A stretch of DNA of 64,000 nucleotides from an uncultured bacterium. Its GTDB lineage: Bacteria; Krumholzibacteriota; Krumholzibacteriia; LZORAL124-64-63. The translations under genes and the position numbers were made by a program. The stretch is from the NCBI GenBank assembly GCA_937864225.1, contig CALMJK010000005.1, positions 1 through 64,000 of the forward strand, in the 5' to 3' direction. The stretch's first letter is position 1; the number at the start of each line of letters is the position of its first letter. The notes beneath the pieces are model-generated. The model was not told the origin of the DNA. It did not search any database and saw only the letters and a list, made by a program, of their open reading frames with translations. Below are positions 8,861 through 17,040 of the stretch, one piece after another.

Positions 8861-10159
8861 CTAGGTTTCGAGCAGCAGCAGGTTGGGATCCGACAACTGG
8901 CGCACCATTTCCGAGACGAAGCGCGCCGCGTCCGCGCCGTCCGCGATGCGGTGATCGAAGGCCAGGGTGAGGGGCAACATGCGACGGATGACGATCTGTC
9001 CGTCCCGCACGACCGGCTTCTCCTGCACGCGGCCCATGCCCAGGATCGCGACCTCCGGATAGTTGATGGTCGGGATCATGGCGGTGCCGCCCAGGGGGCC
9101 CACGTTGGTGATGGTGAAGGTGCCGCCGCGCATGTCGTCGATCTCCAGCCTGCCGTCGCGCGCACGGCCGCCGAGATCCTCGATCTCGGTCGCGATCTGC
9201 ACGATGCTCTTGCGATCGGTCTCCTTCACGACCGGCACCACGAGACCCTTCCCAGTGTCCGCCGCGATGCCGATGTTGTAGTACTTCTTGAAGATGATCT
9301 CCTCGCGAAACGGATCGAGGCTGGCGTTGAAGGCCGGCGTCGCCCGCAATCCCGCGGTCACGGCCTTCACGACGAACGCCAACAGCGTGAGCTTGCCGCC
9401 GGGCTGTCCGGCGCGACGGGCCCGCTCCCGTTGGCGGAATTCCTCGAGCAGCGTGACGTCGGCTTCGTCCATGTGCGCGACGTGCGGCACCAGGATCATC
9501 GACGTCACCATCTTGCGCGCGACCCGGCGCCGGATGGAGCGCAGCGGCTCCCGTTCGATTTCTCCCCAGGTGGCGAAATCGGGCATCGGCTCGATGTCGA
9601 GCAGGGGGATCGTGCTGGCGGCGTGCGCGGCGAACGCCGCCTCGGCGCCCGCCTCGCCGGCGGGAAGGACGGCGGCGGGCGGCGGCGGGGCGCTCGCGAC
9701 GGCAGGGGCGGCCGGCGGGGGCGAGCCCGCGGCGAAGCGCTGCACGTCCTCGGGCGTGACGCGGCCGGCGGGCCCGGTCGCGGGGACCACCTCGATGTCC
9801 ACGCCCAGCTCTCGCGCCAAACGTCGCGTGGCGGGGGCGGCCGGCACGGGCCGGCGAGGGGCGGTCGGCGCAGCCGGCGCGGGAGGGGCCGTCGAGCGCG
9901 CTTCCCCCGCGCGCGTCGCCGTCGCGCCGTCGTCGATGACCGTGATCACGTCGCCGACTCGCACCGTGTCTCCGACGGCGGCGCCGAGCCTGACCACCGC
10001 TCCGGCGCGCGGGGAGGGGATGGCCACGGCTGCCTTGTCGGTCTCGACCTCGACCAGGGGCGCATCCTCCCGCACGGCTTCGCCCACGGCGACGTGCCAT
10101 TTCAGGATCTCGCCCTCGTGGATGCCCTCGCCCAGGTCGGGCAGCTTGAATTCGAACAC
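8861..10159 (-). CDS. 2-oxoacid dehydrogenase E2 component (dihydrolipoamide acyltransferase)
   Basis: The core acyltransferase of a 2-oxoacid dehydrogenase complex, 432 residues. One N-terminal lipoyl domain (1-77) carries the lipoylated lysine in ETDKA (K42). A Pro/Ala linker leads to a peripheral subunit-binding domain (ATRRLARELG...TPEDVQ), a second Pro/Ala linker, and the catalytic domain with the FDHRIADG active site (H403, D407). The domain plan with a single lipoyl domain fits both Bacillus-type PDH and branched-chain E2 proteins, so the acyl group is uncertain. The GTG start at 10159 is preceded by GGGAGG at five bases. Only 12 bases separate it from E1-beta. Confidence 0.94.
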   Translation of the reverse strand: MFEFKLPDLGEGIHEGEILKWHVAVGEAVREDAPLVEVETDKAAVAIPSPRAGAVVRLGAAVGDTVRVGDVITVIDDGATATRAGEARSTAPPAPAAPTAPRRPVPAAPATRRLARELGVDIEVVPATGPAGRVTPEDVQRFAAGSPPPAAPAVASAPPPPAAVLPAGEAGAEAAFAAHAASTIPLLDIEPMPDFATWGEIEREPLRSIRRRVARKMVTSMILVPHVAHMDEADVTLLEEFRQRERARRAGQPGGKLTLLAFVVKAVTAGLRATPAFNASLDPFREEIIFKKYYNIGIAADTGKGLVVPVVKETDRKSIVQIATEIEDLGGRARDGRLEIDDMRGGTFTITNVGPLGGTAMIPTINYPEVAILGMGRVQEKPVVRDGQIVIRRMLPLTLAFDHRIADGADAARFVSEMVRQLSDPNLLLLET

Positions 10160-10171
10160 GTCAGCCTCCCG

Positions 10172-11152
10172 TCAGAAGTCGAGGGTCTCTTCCAGCGCCC
10201 TGCGGATGCGCGCGGGCGAGGCGATGTACTGGTGCTCGCGTCCGAAGTACGGGGTGACCACGTCGTAACCCGTAACCCTCTTCACGGGCGCTTCGAGCTG
10301 CAGGAGCGCGCGGTCGTTGATCACGGCGATCAGCTCGGCCGCCGGTCCGAACGAGCGGGGAGATTCCTGCACGACGACGCAGCGGCCGGTCTTCGCCACC
10401 GAGGCGCCGATCGTCTCGACATCGAGCGGAGCGAGCGAGAGCAGATCGATCAGTTCGATGCTGGCCTTGCGCTGCTTCTGGAGCTCTTCGACGGCCTGCA
10501 GGGTCGGACGCATCATGGCGCCCCAGCTGATCGCCGTGAGATCGGTGCCCGGGCGCACGACGATCGCGCAGCCGATCGGCATGACCTCCTCCTCCTCCGG
10601 GACCTCCTCTCGGAAGGCGCGGTAGGAGCGCTTCGGCTCGAGGAACACGACGGGATCGGGGTCGCGCACGGCCGCGACGATCAGCGCGCGCGCGTTGCGG
10701 GGGGCCGACGGCACGACGACCTTCACGCCCGGCAGGTGGGCGTACAGGGTCTCGCGCGCCTCGGAGTGGTGCTCGAGCGCGCGCACGCCGCCGCCGTAGG
10801 GCACGCGCACGACGAGAGGGCAGGTCAGCTGTCCCTGCGAGCGCGCGCGGAAGCGGGAGGCGTGCCCCTCGAGCTGAGGCAGCATCAGGTACGAAAAGCC
10901 GCAGAACTGCATTTCCGCGACGGGCCGCAGGCCGGCCAGGGCCATGCCGATCGAAGCGCCGAGGATGGCGGACTCGGCGAGCGGCGTGTCGATGACGCGC
11001 GTCTCGCCGTACTTGGCCAGCAGGCCTTCCGTCACGCGGAACACGCCGCCATCGCGGCCGACGTCCTCGCCGAGCACGATCACGCGGTCGTCGCGCTGCA
11101 TCTCCTGGTCGAGGCCGAGGTTGATGGCCTGCACCATCGTGAGCTTAGGCAT
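10172..11152 (-). CDS. 2-oxoacid dehydrogenase E1 beta subunit
   Basis: Beta chain (326 residues) of the thiamine-diphosphate-dependent E1 decarboxylase of a pyruvate or branched-chain 2-oxoacid dehydrogenase. It has the pyrimidine-binding region with VLGEDVGRDGGVFRVTEGL, the ERVIDTPLAES-like segment, VPYGGGVRALEHHSE, and the C-terminal transketolase domain. Sequence style is closest to Bacillus PdhB or BCKDH beta from memory. Its ATG overlaps the end of the E1-alpha gene by eight bases, so the two subunits are translationally coupled and likely made in equal amounts. Confidence 0.94.
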   Translation of the reverse strand: MPKLTMVQAINLGLDQEMQRDDRVIVLGEDVGRDGGVFRVTEGLLAKYGETRVIDTPLAESAILGASIGMALAGLRPVAEMQFCGFSYLMLPQLEGHASRFRARSQGQLTCPLVVRVPYGGGVRALEHHSEARETLYAHLPGVKVVVPSAPRNARALIVAAVRDPDPVVFLEPKRSYRAFREEVPEEEEVMPIGCAIVVRPGTDLTAISWGAMMRPTLQAVEELQKQRKASIELIDLLSLAPLDVETIGASVAKTGRCVVVQESPRSFGPAAELIAVINDRALLQLEAPVKRVTGYDVVTPYFGREHQYIASPARIRRALEETLDF

Positions 11153-12239
11153 GGCCGCCCTCCCCGAGTCTGAGGTCGGCGAGGAACTGCGCCCGCTGCT
11201 CCTCGATCAGGGCGTGCCGCGTGCCGAAGACGTGGTCGAACGGCGCGTCCGGCGGGAAATCCCGCCGGGCCTCGAATTCCTGCACGGCTTGGTCGATTTC
11301 CCTTTTCACTTCCGCCTCGAGCAGCGCCTGGCGCTGCGCGTCCCACAGCCCGCGGGCCTCGAGGTACTTGCGGAAGCGGACGAGCGGGTCGCGGTCCCAC
11401 CACTGTTGGACCTCGTCGTCCTGGCGGTACTTGCTCGGGTCGTCGGCCGTCGTGTGCATCATGAGCCGGTACGTGACGGCCTCGATGAGCGTGGGGCCGC
11501 CGCCGCCGCGGGCGCGGTCGAGCGCCTCCCTGGCGGCGACGTACATGCCGAGCACGTCGTTGCCGTCCACCTGCAGGCCGGGCATGTCGTAGGCGATCGC
11601 TCTCTGCGCGATCGTGCGGCAGTGCATCTGCTTGCGTCGCGGGATCGAGATCGCCCACTGGTTGTTCTGCACGATGAACACCACCGGCACTTGCCAAACG
11701 GACGCGAAGTTGAGCGCTTCGTGGAAGTCGCCCTCGGACGTGGCGCCGTCGCCGAGGAACGTGACGACGCAGGCCTTCTCGCCGCGATATTTCATGGCGT
11801 AGGCCGCGCCGACCGCGTGCAGCGTCTGCGCGCCCACGATGATCGAGACGGGCAGCAGGCGGGTCACGCCGGCCGGCTGGACATTGCCTTCCTCGAAGCC
11901 GTTGTGGAACAGGAAGGTGTTCGTCAGCGGTTCGCCGCGGATCTGCCGGCCGCCGAGCTCGCGGAAGGAGCCCGCGAACCAATCCTGCGGCGCCATCGCG
12001 AGCGCCGGGCCGCAGACCGAGGCCTCCTGACCCGTGCAGGGACCGAACGTGCCGATCCGCCCCTGGCGCTGCAGGCGGAGCATGCGCGCGTCGCTCTCGC
12101 GAGCGCGCACCATGGCCCGCTGGAGCTCCAACAGCGTCTCCTGCGGCAGCTTGGGGTCCAGCTCCGGATCGGCCGTTCCCGTTTCGTCGAGCACCTGCAG
12201 CCATGAGACGGCGAACGTTTCGATTTCCTTGCGCGGCAT
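11145..12239 (-). CDS. 2-oxoacid dehydrogenase E1 alpha subunit
   Basis: Alpha chain (364 residues) of the E1 decarboxylase. The ThDP/Mg motif begins at GDGATSEGDFHE (163-174) and ends with QNNQWAIS (192 onward). The N-terminal part (RQGRIGTFGPCTGQEA) resembles Bacillus-type pyruvate dehydrogenase alpha chains, so pyruvate is the first guess for substrate; branched-chain oxoacids remain possible. It is the first gene of the five-gene operon E1a-E1b-E2-E3-lipoate ligase. The ATG at 12239 has an AAAGGAC-type Shine-Dalgarno sequence upstream and a plausible promoter at 12293-12322. Confidence 0.94.
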   Translation of the reverse strand: MPRKEIETFAVSWLQVLDETGTADPELDPKLPQETLLELQRAMVRARESDARMLRLQRQGRIGTFGPCTGQEASVCGPALAMAPQDWFAGSFRELGGRQIRGEPLTNTFLFHNGFEEGNVQPAGVTRLLPVSIIVGAQTLHAVGAAYAMKYRGEKACVVTFLGDGATSEGDFHEALNFASVWQVPVVFIVQNNQWAISIPRRKQMHCRTIAQRAIAYDMPGLQVDGNDVLGMYVAAREALDRARGGGGPTLIEAVTYRLMMHTTADDPSKYRQDDEVQQWWDRDPLVRFRKYLEARGLWDAQRQALLEAEVKREIDQAVQEFEARRDFPPDAPFDHVFGTRHALIEEQRAQFLADLRLGEGGHA

Positions 12240-12292
12240 CGCCCTGTCCTTTCCCGGCCGGCGGCCGGAGCACGGTCCTGGCGGACCGCGCC

Positions 12293-12322
12293 ATTATCGG
12301 GGCAAACGCCCTCCTCCGCCAA
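12293..12322 (-). promoter_or_regulatory. Candidate sigma-70 promoter for the 2-oxoacid dehydrogenase operon
   Basis: Read on the minus strand, TTGGCG (12322-12317) and GATAAT (12298-12293) are separated by 18 bases. That is four and five matches to the consensus hexamers. It lies 54 bases upstream of the E1-alpha start, inside the divergent gap shared with ferritin. Found by eye only. Confidence 0.45.
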
Positions 12323-12421
12323 CCGGGGACGCGCCGGGCGGCCGCGCGGCCCGCGGCCGTCTCCCCTTGTTGAAGTCGGTCCGGCCGCTTACCTTGCTTC
12401 GCGGCACGAAAGGAGCCGATC

Positions 12422-12937
12422 ATGGTGAACGAGAAGATTCAAAAAGCCCTGAACGACCAGATCCAAGCCGAACTCCACTCGAGCTATCTCTACCTGTCGA
12501 TGTGCGCGTACTTCGAATCCCTGAGTCTCGAGGGGTGCGGGCACTGGATGAAGATCCAGGCGCAGGAAGAGCTGATGCACGGCCTGAAGATCTACGATTA
12601 CATGATCCTGAGCGGCAGCCGGGTTCTTCTGCAGCCGGTCGAGGGACCGGCCACGACCTGGGACACGCCGCTGGCGGCCTTCGAGGCCGCGCTCAAGCAC
12701 GAACAGTACATGACCAAGCGGTGCAATGAGTTGGCCAGCCTGGCGATCGCGGAAAAGGACCACGCCACCAACAACATGATGCAGTGGTTCGTGACCGAGC
12801 AGGTCGAGGAGGAGGCCAACGTCGAGTCCATCGTCTCCAAGCTCAAGCTGATGGGCAAGGACGGTCCGGGCCTGTACATGATGGATCGCGAGCTGGCGAG
12901 CCGGGCGGCGCCCACGGTGGCTCCCGCGGCCGAGTGA
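12422..12937 (+). CDS. Ferritin (FtnA type)
   Basis: Iron-storage ferritin subunit of 171 residues that oxidises Fe(II) and stores it in a 24-mer shell. The ferroxidase ligands all fall at the positions expected for bacterial ferritins: E17, E50, H53, E94 and Q127, with E130 nearby. No haem-ligand methionine typical of bacterioferritin is evident. AAAGGAG lies seven bases before the ATG. The promoter region is shared with the divergent dehydrogenase operon; a weak TTGTTG-N17-TACCTT can be seen at 12367-12395 but is not convincing. I saw no Fur box. Confidence 0.95.
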   Translation: MVNEKIQKALNDQIQAELHSSYLYLSMCAYFESLSLEGCGHWMKIQAQEELMHGLKIYDYMILSGSRVLLQPVEGPATTWDTPLAAFEAALKHEQYMTKRCNELASLAIAEKDHATNNMMQWFVTEQVEEEANVESIVSKLKLMGKDGPGLYMMDRELASRAAPTVAPAAE

Positions 12938-12950
12938 CCCCGCCGGCGCC

Positions 12951-15260
12951 TCAATCCAGCCGGACTCGACCCAGACGCAGGCTGTTGAGCACGACCGTCA
13001 GCGAGCTGCACGCCATGGCCGCCGCCGCCAGCACGGGGTGCAGGTCGCGCACGAAGAGGGGGAGCGCCGTCGCGCCGTGCAGCGCGCCGGCCGCAAGCGG
13101 CACGAGCGCGACGTTATAAGCGAAGGCCCAGAAGAGGTTCTGGCGCACCGTGCGCAGCGTGGCGCGACTCAGACGCACCGCACGCGCCACGCCCGCCAGA
13201 TCCCCCTTCAGCAAGGTGACATCGGCGGCTTCCAGGGCGACGTCGGCGCCGCCGGCCAACGCCACGCCCAGGTCGGCCGCGGCGAGGGCGGGCGCGTCGT
13301 TGACGCCGTCGCCCACCATCGCCACGCGCAGACCGGCCGCCCGGCGGCGCGCCACCGCGTCGGCCTTCGCGGCGGGCAGGACGCCCGCCTCCACCTCGCT
13401 GATCCCGACCGCGGCCGCCACGGCGGCGGCCGCGCGAGGGTGGTCCCCCGTGATCATGACGGGTGTCAGCCCCAGCTTGCGCAAAGCCGCCACGGCGGCG
13501 GCCGCGCCCGGCTTTTCCCGGTCCGCGAGGGCGACGACGCCGGCGGCGCGTCCGTCGATCGCCACCGTCACCAAGGCGCGCCCGGCGGCGCGCTGCGCGG
13601 CCGCGACCGCGTCGAGGGGCGCGGTGTCGATGCCGCGCTCGGCCAGCCACTCCAGCCGCCCCGCCAGCACCTTACGCCCCTCCACGCGTGCGCTCACGCC
13701 CCGACCGGGCGCGGCCAGGAAATCGCTCGGCGCCGGCACCTCGACCCCCGCGTCCCGCGCCGCCTCGACCAGGGCGCGGGCCAGCGGGTGTTCCGAACCG
13801 CTCTCGGCTCCCGCGGCCAGGCGCTGCAGGTCCGCGGGCGAGACGGGTCCCCCCGCCACGGCGGCCAACGCCACGACGCGCAGGCGTCCGGCAGTCAAGG
13901 TGCCGGTCTTGTCGAAGAGCACGGTGTCGACTCGCCCCGCGCGCTCCAACGCCGTCGGCTCGCGGAACAGGATGCCGTGCCGCGCCCCCAGACCGGTCCC
14001 GACCATGATCGCCATCGGCGTGGCCAAGCCCAGCGCGCACGGGCAGGCCACGACGAGGACCGCGATCAGGCGCAGCAAGGCCGGCGTGAACGCGCCGCCC
14101 AAGCCCCACCACAGGGCGAAGGCGATCAGGGCGATCGACACGATGGCTGGCACGAACACCCTGGCCACCCGATCGGCCAAGCGCTGGGCTGTCGCGCGGT
14201 CCGCCTGGGCCTGGCGCACGAGGCGCACGACGCGCGCCAGCGCCGTGTCGGCGCCGACGCCGGTGATCGCCAGCCGCAGCAGGCCTTCGTGGTTGACGGT
14301 CGCGCCCCAGACCGGATCGCCCGGCTGCTTGTCGATGGGCGTGGACTCGCCCGTGAGCAGACTTTCGTCCACGGCGGAACGGCCGTCCTGCACGACGCCG
14401 TCGGCGGGCACGCGCTCGCCGGGCCGCACCACGACCAGTTCGCCCGGGCGCAGGTCCGCCGCCGGCACCTCCTCCTCGCGGCCGGTGGCCGGATCCAGCC
14501 GCCGCGCCGTGAGGGGGGCGAGGTCGAGCAGCCGGCGCAGCGCCGCGCCGGCGCGCCCGCGGGCGCTCATCTCCAGGAATTTCCCCAGGCGGATGATCGT
14601 GATGATCAGCGCCGAGGTTTCGAAGTAGACGTGATGTCCGGCGGCCGGCCGCAACAACACCGCCAGCGAATGGAAATAGGCGGCCGACGAGCCCAGGGCG
14701 ACGAGCGTGTCCATGTTGGCGGAGCCTGCGCGCAGGCTGCGCCAGGCGCCCCCGTAGTGGGAAGCGCCGGTGTAGAACTGGATCGGCGTGGCCAGCGCCA
14801 GAAACAACCAATTCACCCACGGCGCCGCGGCCCAGGCGCCGAACAGCCCGACGTCGCGCCCCATGGACAGCAGCAGCAGCGGCAGGGAGCAAGCGACGCC
14901 GACGGTCAGAGCGCGCCGCTGCGCCCGTCGCTGGGCCGCGCGAGCGGCGCGCTCGCTCGCGTCCGCGTCCTCGCCCGGTCCAGACAGGACGAGCCCGTAG
15001 CCGGCGCGCGCCACCGCGGCCGCCATGGTTTCCAGCGAAGTCACGTCCGGGTTCCAGGTCACCGTGGCCCGCTCGGCTGCCAAGCTGACCGTCGCGCCCG
15101 TCACGCCGGGAACCTTGCGCCGGAGCACCCGTTCGACCGTCGCGGCGCAATTGGCGCAGGTCATCCCGGTCACGGCCAGATCAGCGCGCGCTTCGCCGCC
15201 GCCGCGGGCGCGCGCCGGCGGTGCAGGGAGGGAAACCTCGCGCTGAACGCGTCCGGTCAC
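12951..15260 (-). CDS. copA: Copper-translocating P1B-type ATPase
   Basis: Inner-membrane Cu(I) exporter of 769 residues. An N-terminal HMA domain has GMTCANC (C35, C38). The membrane region carries the CPC ion-binding motif (406-408). TGES (303-306) marks the actuator domain, and the phosphorylation site is DKTGT (D450). The nucleotide domain has SEHPLA, and GDGVND lies near residue 650. This combination is that of CopA-type copper/silver pumps. The GTG at 15260 has GAGGT six bases upstream. It is followed (transcriptionally preceded) by a CopZ-like gene only 39 bases away, so the pair probably forms one copper-detoxification operon. It converges on ferritin with a 13-base gap. Confidence 0.95.
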   Translation of the reverse strand: MTGRVQREVSLPAPPARARGGGEARADLAVTGMTCANCAATVERVLRRKVPGVTGATVSLAAERATVTWNPDVTSLETMAAAVARAGYGLVLSGPGEDADASERAARAAQRRAQRRALTVGVACSLPLLLLSMGRDVGLFGAWAAAPWVNWLFLALATPIQFYTGASHYGGAWRSLRAGSANMDTLVALGSSAAYFHSLAVLLRPAAGHHVYFETSALIITIIRLGKFLEMSARGRAGAALRRLLDLAPLTARRLDPATGREEEVPAADLRPGELVVVRPGERVPADGVVQDGRSAVDESLLTGESTPIDKQPGDPVWGATVNHEGLLRLAITGVGADTALARVVRLVRQAQADRATAQRLADRVARVFVPAIVSIALIAFALWWGLGGAFTPALLRLIAVLVVACPCALGLATPMAIMVGTGLGARHGILFREPTALERAGRVDTVLFDKTGTLTAGRLRVVALAAVAGGPVSPADLQRLAAGAESGSEHPLARALVEAARDAGVEVPAPSDFLAAPGRGVSARVEGRKVLAGRLEWLAERGIDTAPLDAVAAAQRAAGRALVTVAIDGRAAGVVALADREKPGAAAAVAALRKLGLTPVMITGDHPRAAAAVAAAVGISEVEAGVLPAAKADAVARRRAAGLRVAMVGDGVNDAPALAAADLGVALAGGADVALEAADVTLLKGDLAGVARAVRLSRATLRTVRQNLFWAFAYNVALVPLAAGALHGATALPLFVRDLHPVLAAAAMACSSLTVVLNSLRLGRVRLD

Positions 15261-15299
15261 GCGCGCACCTCGCCGGTGGCAGGGCGGGAAGGAGGCGTG

Positions 15300-15506
15300 C
15301 TATTCTGCCGGCGGGTAGTTGATCTCACGCAACCGCGCGGCGATCGTGGCCCAGGTCGCGGGCGAGTGCCACCCCAGGCGGACGCTCTGGGCCGCGACGT
15401 CCACCTCGACCCAGGCCACTCCCTCGAGGTCCAACAGCTCCTCGCGGATCGTGCGGGAACAGTGGTCGCAACTGATCGCGGGGATGTGGACCTGGCGGGT
15501 TTCCAT
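15300..15506 (-). CDS. Small HMA-domain metallochaperone (CopZ-like)
   Basis: A 68-residue heavy-metal-associated domain protein. It has the CxxC metal site as CDHC near residues 13-16 and the beta-alpha-beta-beta-alpha-beta pattern of HMA domains. The ATG at 15506 is fixed by a strong AGGAGG six bases upstream; the longer open frame reaching 15686 is unsupported. Such proteins carry Cu(I) to CopA, and this gene lies directly upstream of copA on the same strand. The CDHC motif differs from the usual MxCxxC, since no methionine precedes the first cysteine, so preference for another soft metal is possible. Confidence 0.85.
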   Translation of the reverse strand: METRQVHIPAISCDHCSRTIREELLDLEGVAWVEVDVAAQSVRLGWHSPATWATIAARLREINYPPAE

Positions 15507-15658
15507 GGCCTGCCTCCTGAGAGCAGGATCGCGCGGAGCGCCGGGGGGCGCAAGGGTCGCGGTGGACGCTTGGGGAGCGCGGTGGCCATCGTGGAGAAAC
15601 ACCGGCGGCTGGTTTTTCCGGAATCCGGCCGCCCTCTCGCTCAGGAGTACTCTATACC

Positions 15659-17020
15659 ATGACCGACCTTGGCAGCAAGCCGGCATGCTTCAAGGCCTAC
15701 GACGTGCGCGGCAGGGTTCCGGACGAACTCGACGAGGATCTGGCCGCCCGGATCGGTATGGCGGCCACGCGGGCCATCGGGGCGGGGCGTTGGGCCGTGG
15801 GGCGCGACTGCCGCCTGACCAGTCCCGCCCTGGCCGCCGCCGTGACGGAAGGGCTGCGCGCGGGCGGGGCGGATGTCCTGGACATCGGCCTGTGCGGCAC
15901 GGAGCAGGTCTACCACGCCGTCGCGGCCCGCGGTCTGGACGGCGGCGTCATGGTCACCGCCAGCCACAACCCCATGGACTACAACGGGATGAAGCTGGTC
16001 CGCCAGGAGGCTCGACCCGTCAGCGGCGACAGCGGGTTGGAGGAGATCGGCCGCCTGGCCGCCGGGCCGCGGCCGGCGACGGTGGCGAGTCCGGGTCGCG
16101 TGGAGCGGACCGACACGCTGCCCGAGTTCGTGGAGTTCCTGCTGGGACGGGTGGACGTGGCCCGCCTGCGCAGGCTGAAAATCGTGGCCGATGGCGGCAA
16201 CGGCTGCGCCGGTCCCGTCGCGCGCGCCCTGGCGGGACGACTGCCGGCCGAGTTCGTCTTCCTGCGCGAGGAGCCGGACGGGGCCTTTCCCCACGGCATC
16301 CCCAACCCGCTGCTGCCGGAAAATCGCGCCCTGACGGCCGAGGCCGTCCGCGCCCACGGCGCCGACCTGGGTCTGGCCTGGGACGGAGATTTCGACCGTT
16401 GCTTCTTCTTCGACGAGCAGGGGCGGTTCGTGGAAGGCTATTACCTCGTGGGCCTGCTCGCGCGCGCCGCGCTGCGCGCGGCGCCGGGCGCCAAGATCGT
16501 GCACGATCCGCGCCTGACCTGGAACACGCTCGAGGTGGCGCGCGCGGCCGGCGGCGTGCCGGTCATGAACAAGACGGGCCATGCCTTCATGAAGGAGCGC
16601 ATGCGCCGGGAGGACGCCGTCTACGGCGGCGAGATGAGCGCCCACCACTACTTCCGCGACTTCGCCTACTGCGACAGCGGCATGCTGCCGTGGCTGCGCG
16701 TCTGGCAGGAGATGAGCGCGACCGGGCTCTCTCTGAGCGAGCTGGTCGCGCCGATGCAGCGCGCGTTCCCGGCCAGCGGCGAGCTCAACCGCCGTCTGGC
16801 GGATCCAGGCGCGGCCCTGGCCCGGGTCGAGGCCGTCTACGGCGGGCAAGCGCTGGCGATCGATCGCACCGACGGCCTCTCACTCGAGTTCGCAAAGTGG
16901 CGTTTCAACCTGCGCTCGAGCAACACCGAGCCGTTGCTGCGCCTGAACGTGGAGAGCCGCGGCGACGAGGCGCTGATGCGCGCCAAGACGGCCGAATTGC
17001 TGGCGCTGCTGGACGGCTGA
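15659..17020 (+). CDS. Phosphomannomutase/phosphoglucomutase
   Basis: A 453-residue alpha-D-phosphohexomutase that interconverts hexose 6- and 1-phosphates. The phosphoserine loop is TASHNP (S102), the metal loop DGDFDR (D242, D244, D246), the sugar loop GEMSAHHYF, and the phosphate-binding loop RSSNTEP in the C-terminal domain. GEMSAHHYF resembles ManB/CpsG enzymes, so mannose 1-phosphate for GDP-mannose is a likely product, which would feed the gmd-containing locus at 39289. AGGAG lies about 12 bases before the ATG. A TATACC just before the start could be a -10 element but no clear -35 was found. Confidence 0.93.
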   Translation: MTDLGSKPACFKAYDVRGRVPDELDEDLAARIGMAATRAIGAGRWAVGRDCRLTSPALAAAVTEGLRAGGADVLDIGLCGTEQVYHAVAARGLDGGVMVTASHNPMDYNGMKLVRQEARPVSGDSGLEEIGRLAAGPRPATVASPGRVERTDTLPEFVEFLLGRVDVARLRRLKIVADGGNGCAGPVARALAGRLPAEFVFLREEPDGAFPHGIPNPLLPENRALTAEAVRAHGADLGLAWDGDFDRCFFFDEQGRFVEGYYLVGLLARAALRAAPGAKIVHDPRLTWNTLEVARAAGGVPVMNKTGHAFMKERMRREDAVYGGEMSAHHYFRDFAYCDSGMLPWLRVWQEMSATGLSLSELVAPMQRAFPASGELNRRLADPGAALARVEAVYGGQALAIDRTDGLSLEFAKWRFNLRSSNTEPLLRLNVESRGDEALMRAKTAELLALLDG

Positions 17021-17040
17021 GCGGGTCGCGCCACGCCGCC

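Noticed and set aside
8477-11173. Long open frame on the plus strand opposite the E1-E2-E3 genes
   Set aside because: It is antisense to clearly conserved enzymes, its product is His/Arg/Gly-rich without domains, and no ribosome site precedes it. It is a by-product of high GC.
12367-12395. Ferritin promoter TTGTTG-N17-TACCTT
   Set aside because: Only three matches per hexamer; too weak to list in a GC-rich sequence.
13038-15662. Long open frame on the plus strand opposite copA
   Set aside because: It mirrors the copper ATPase gene. The product is Arg/Gln/His-rich with no recognisable motif.
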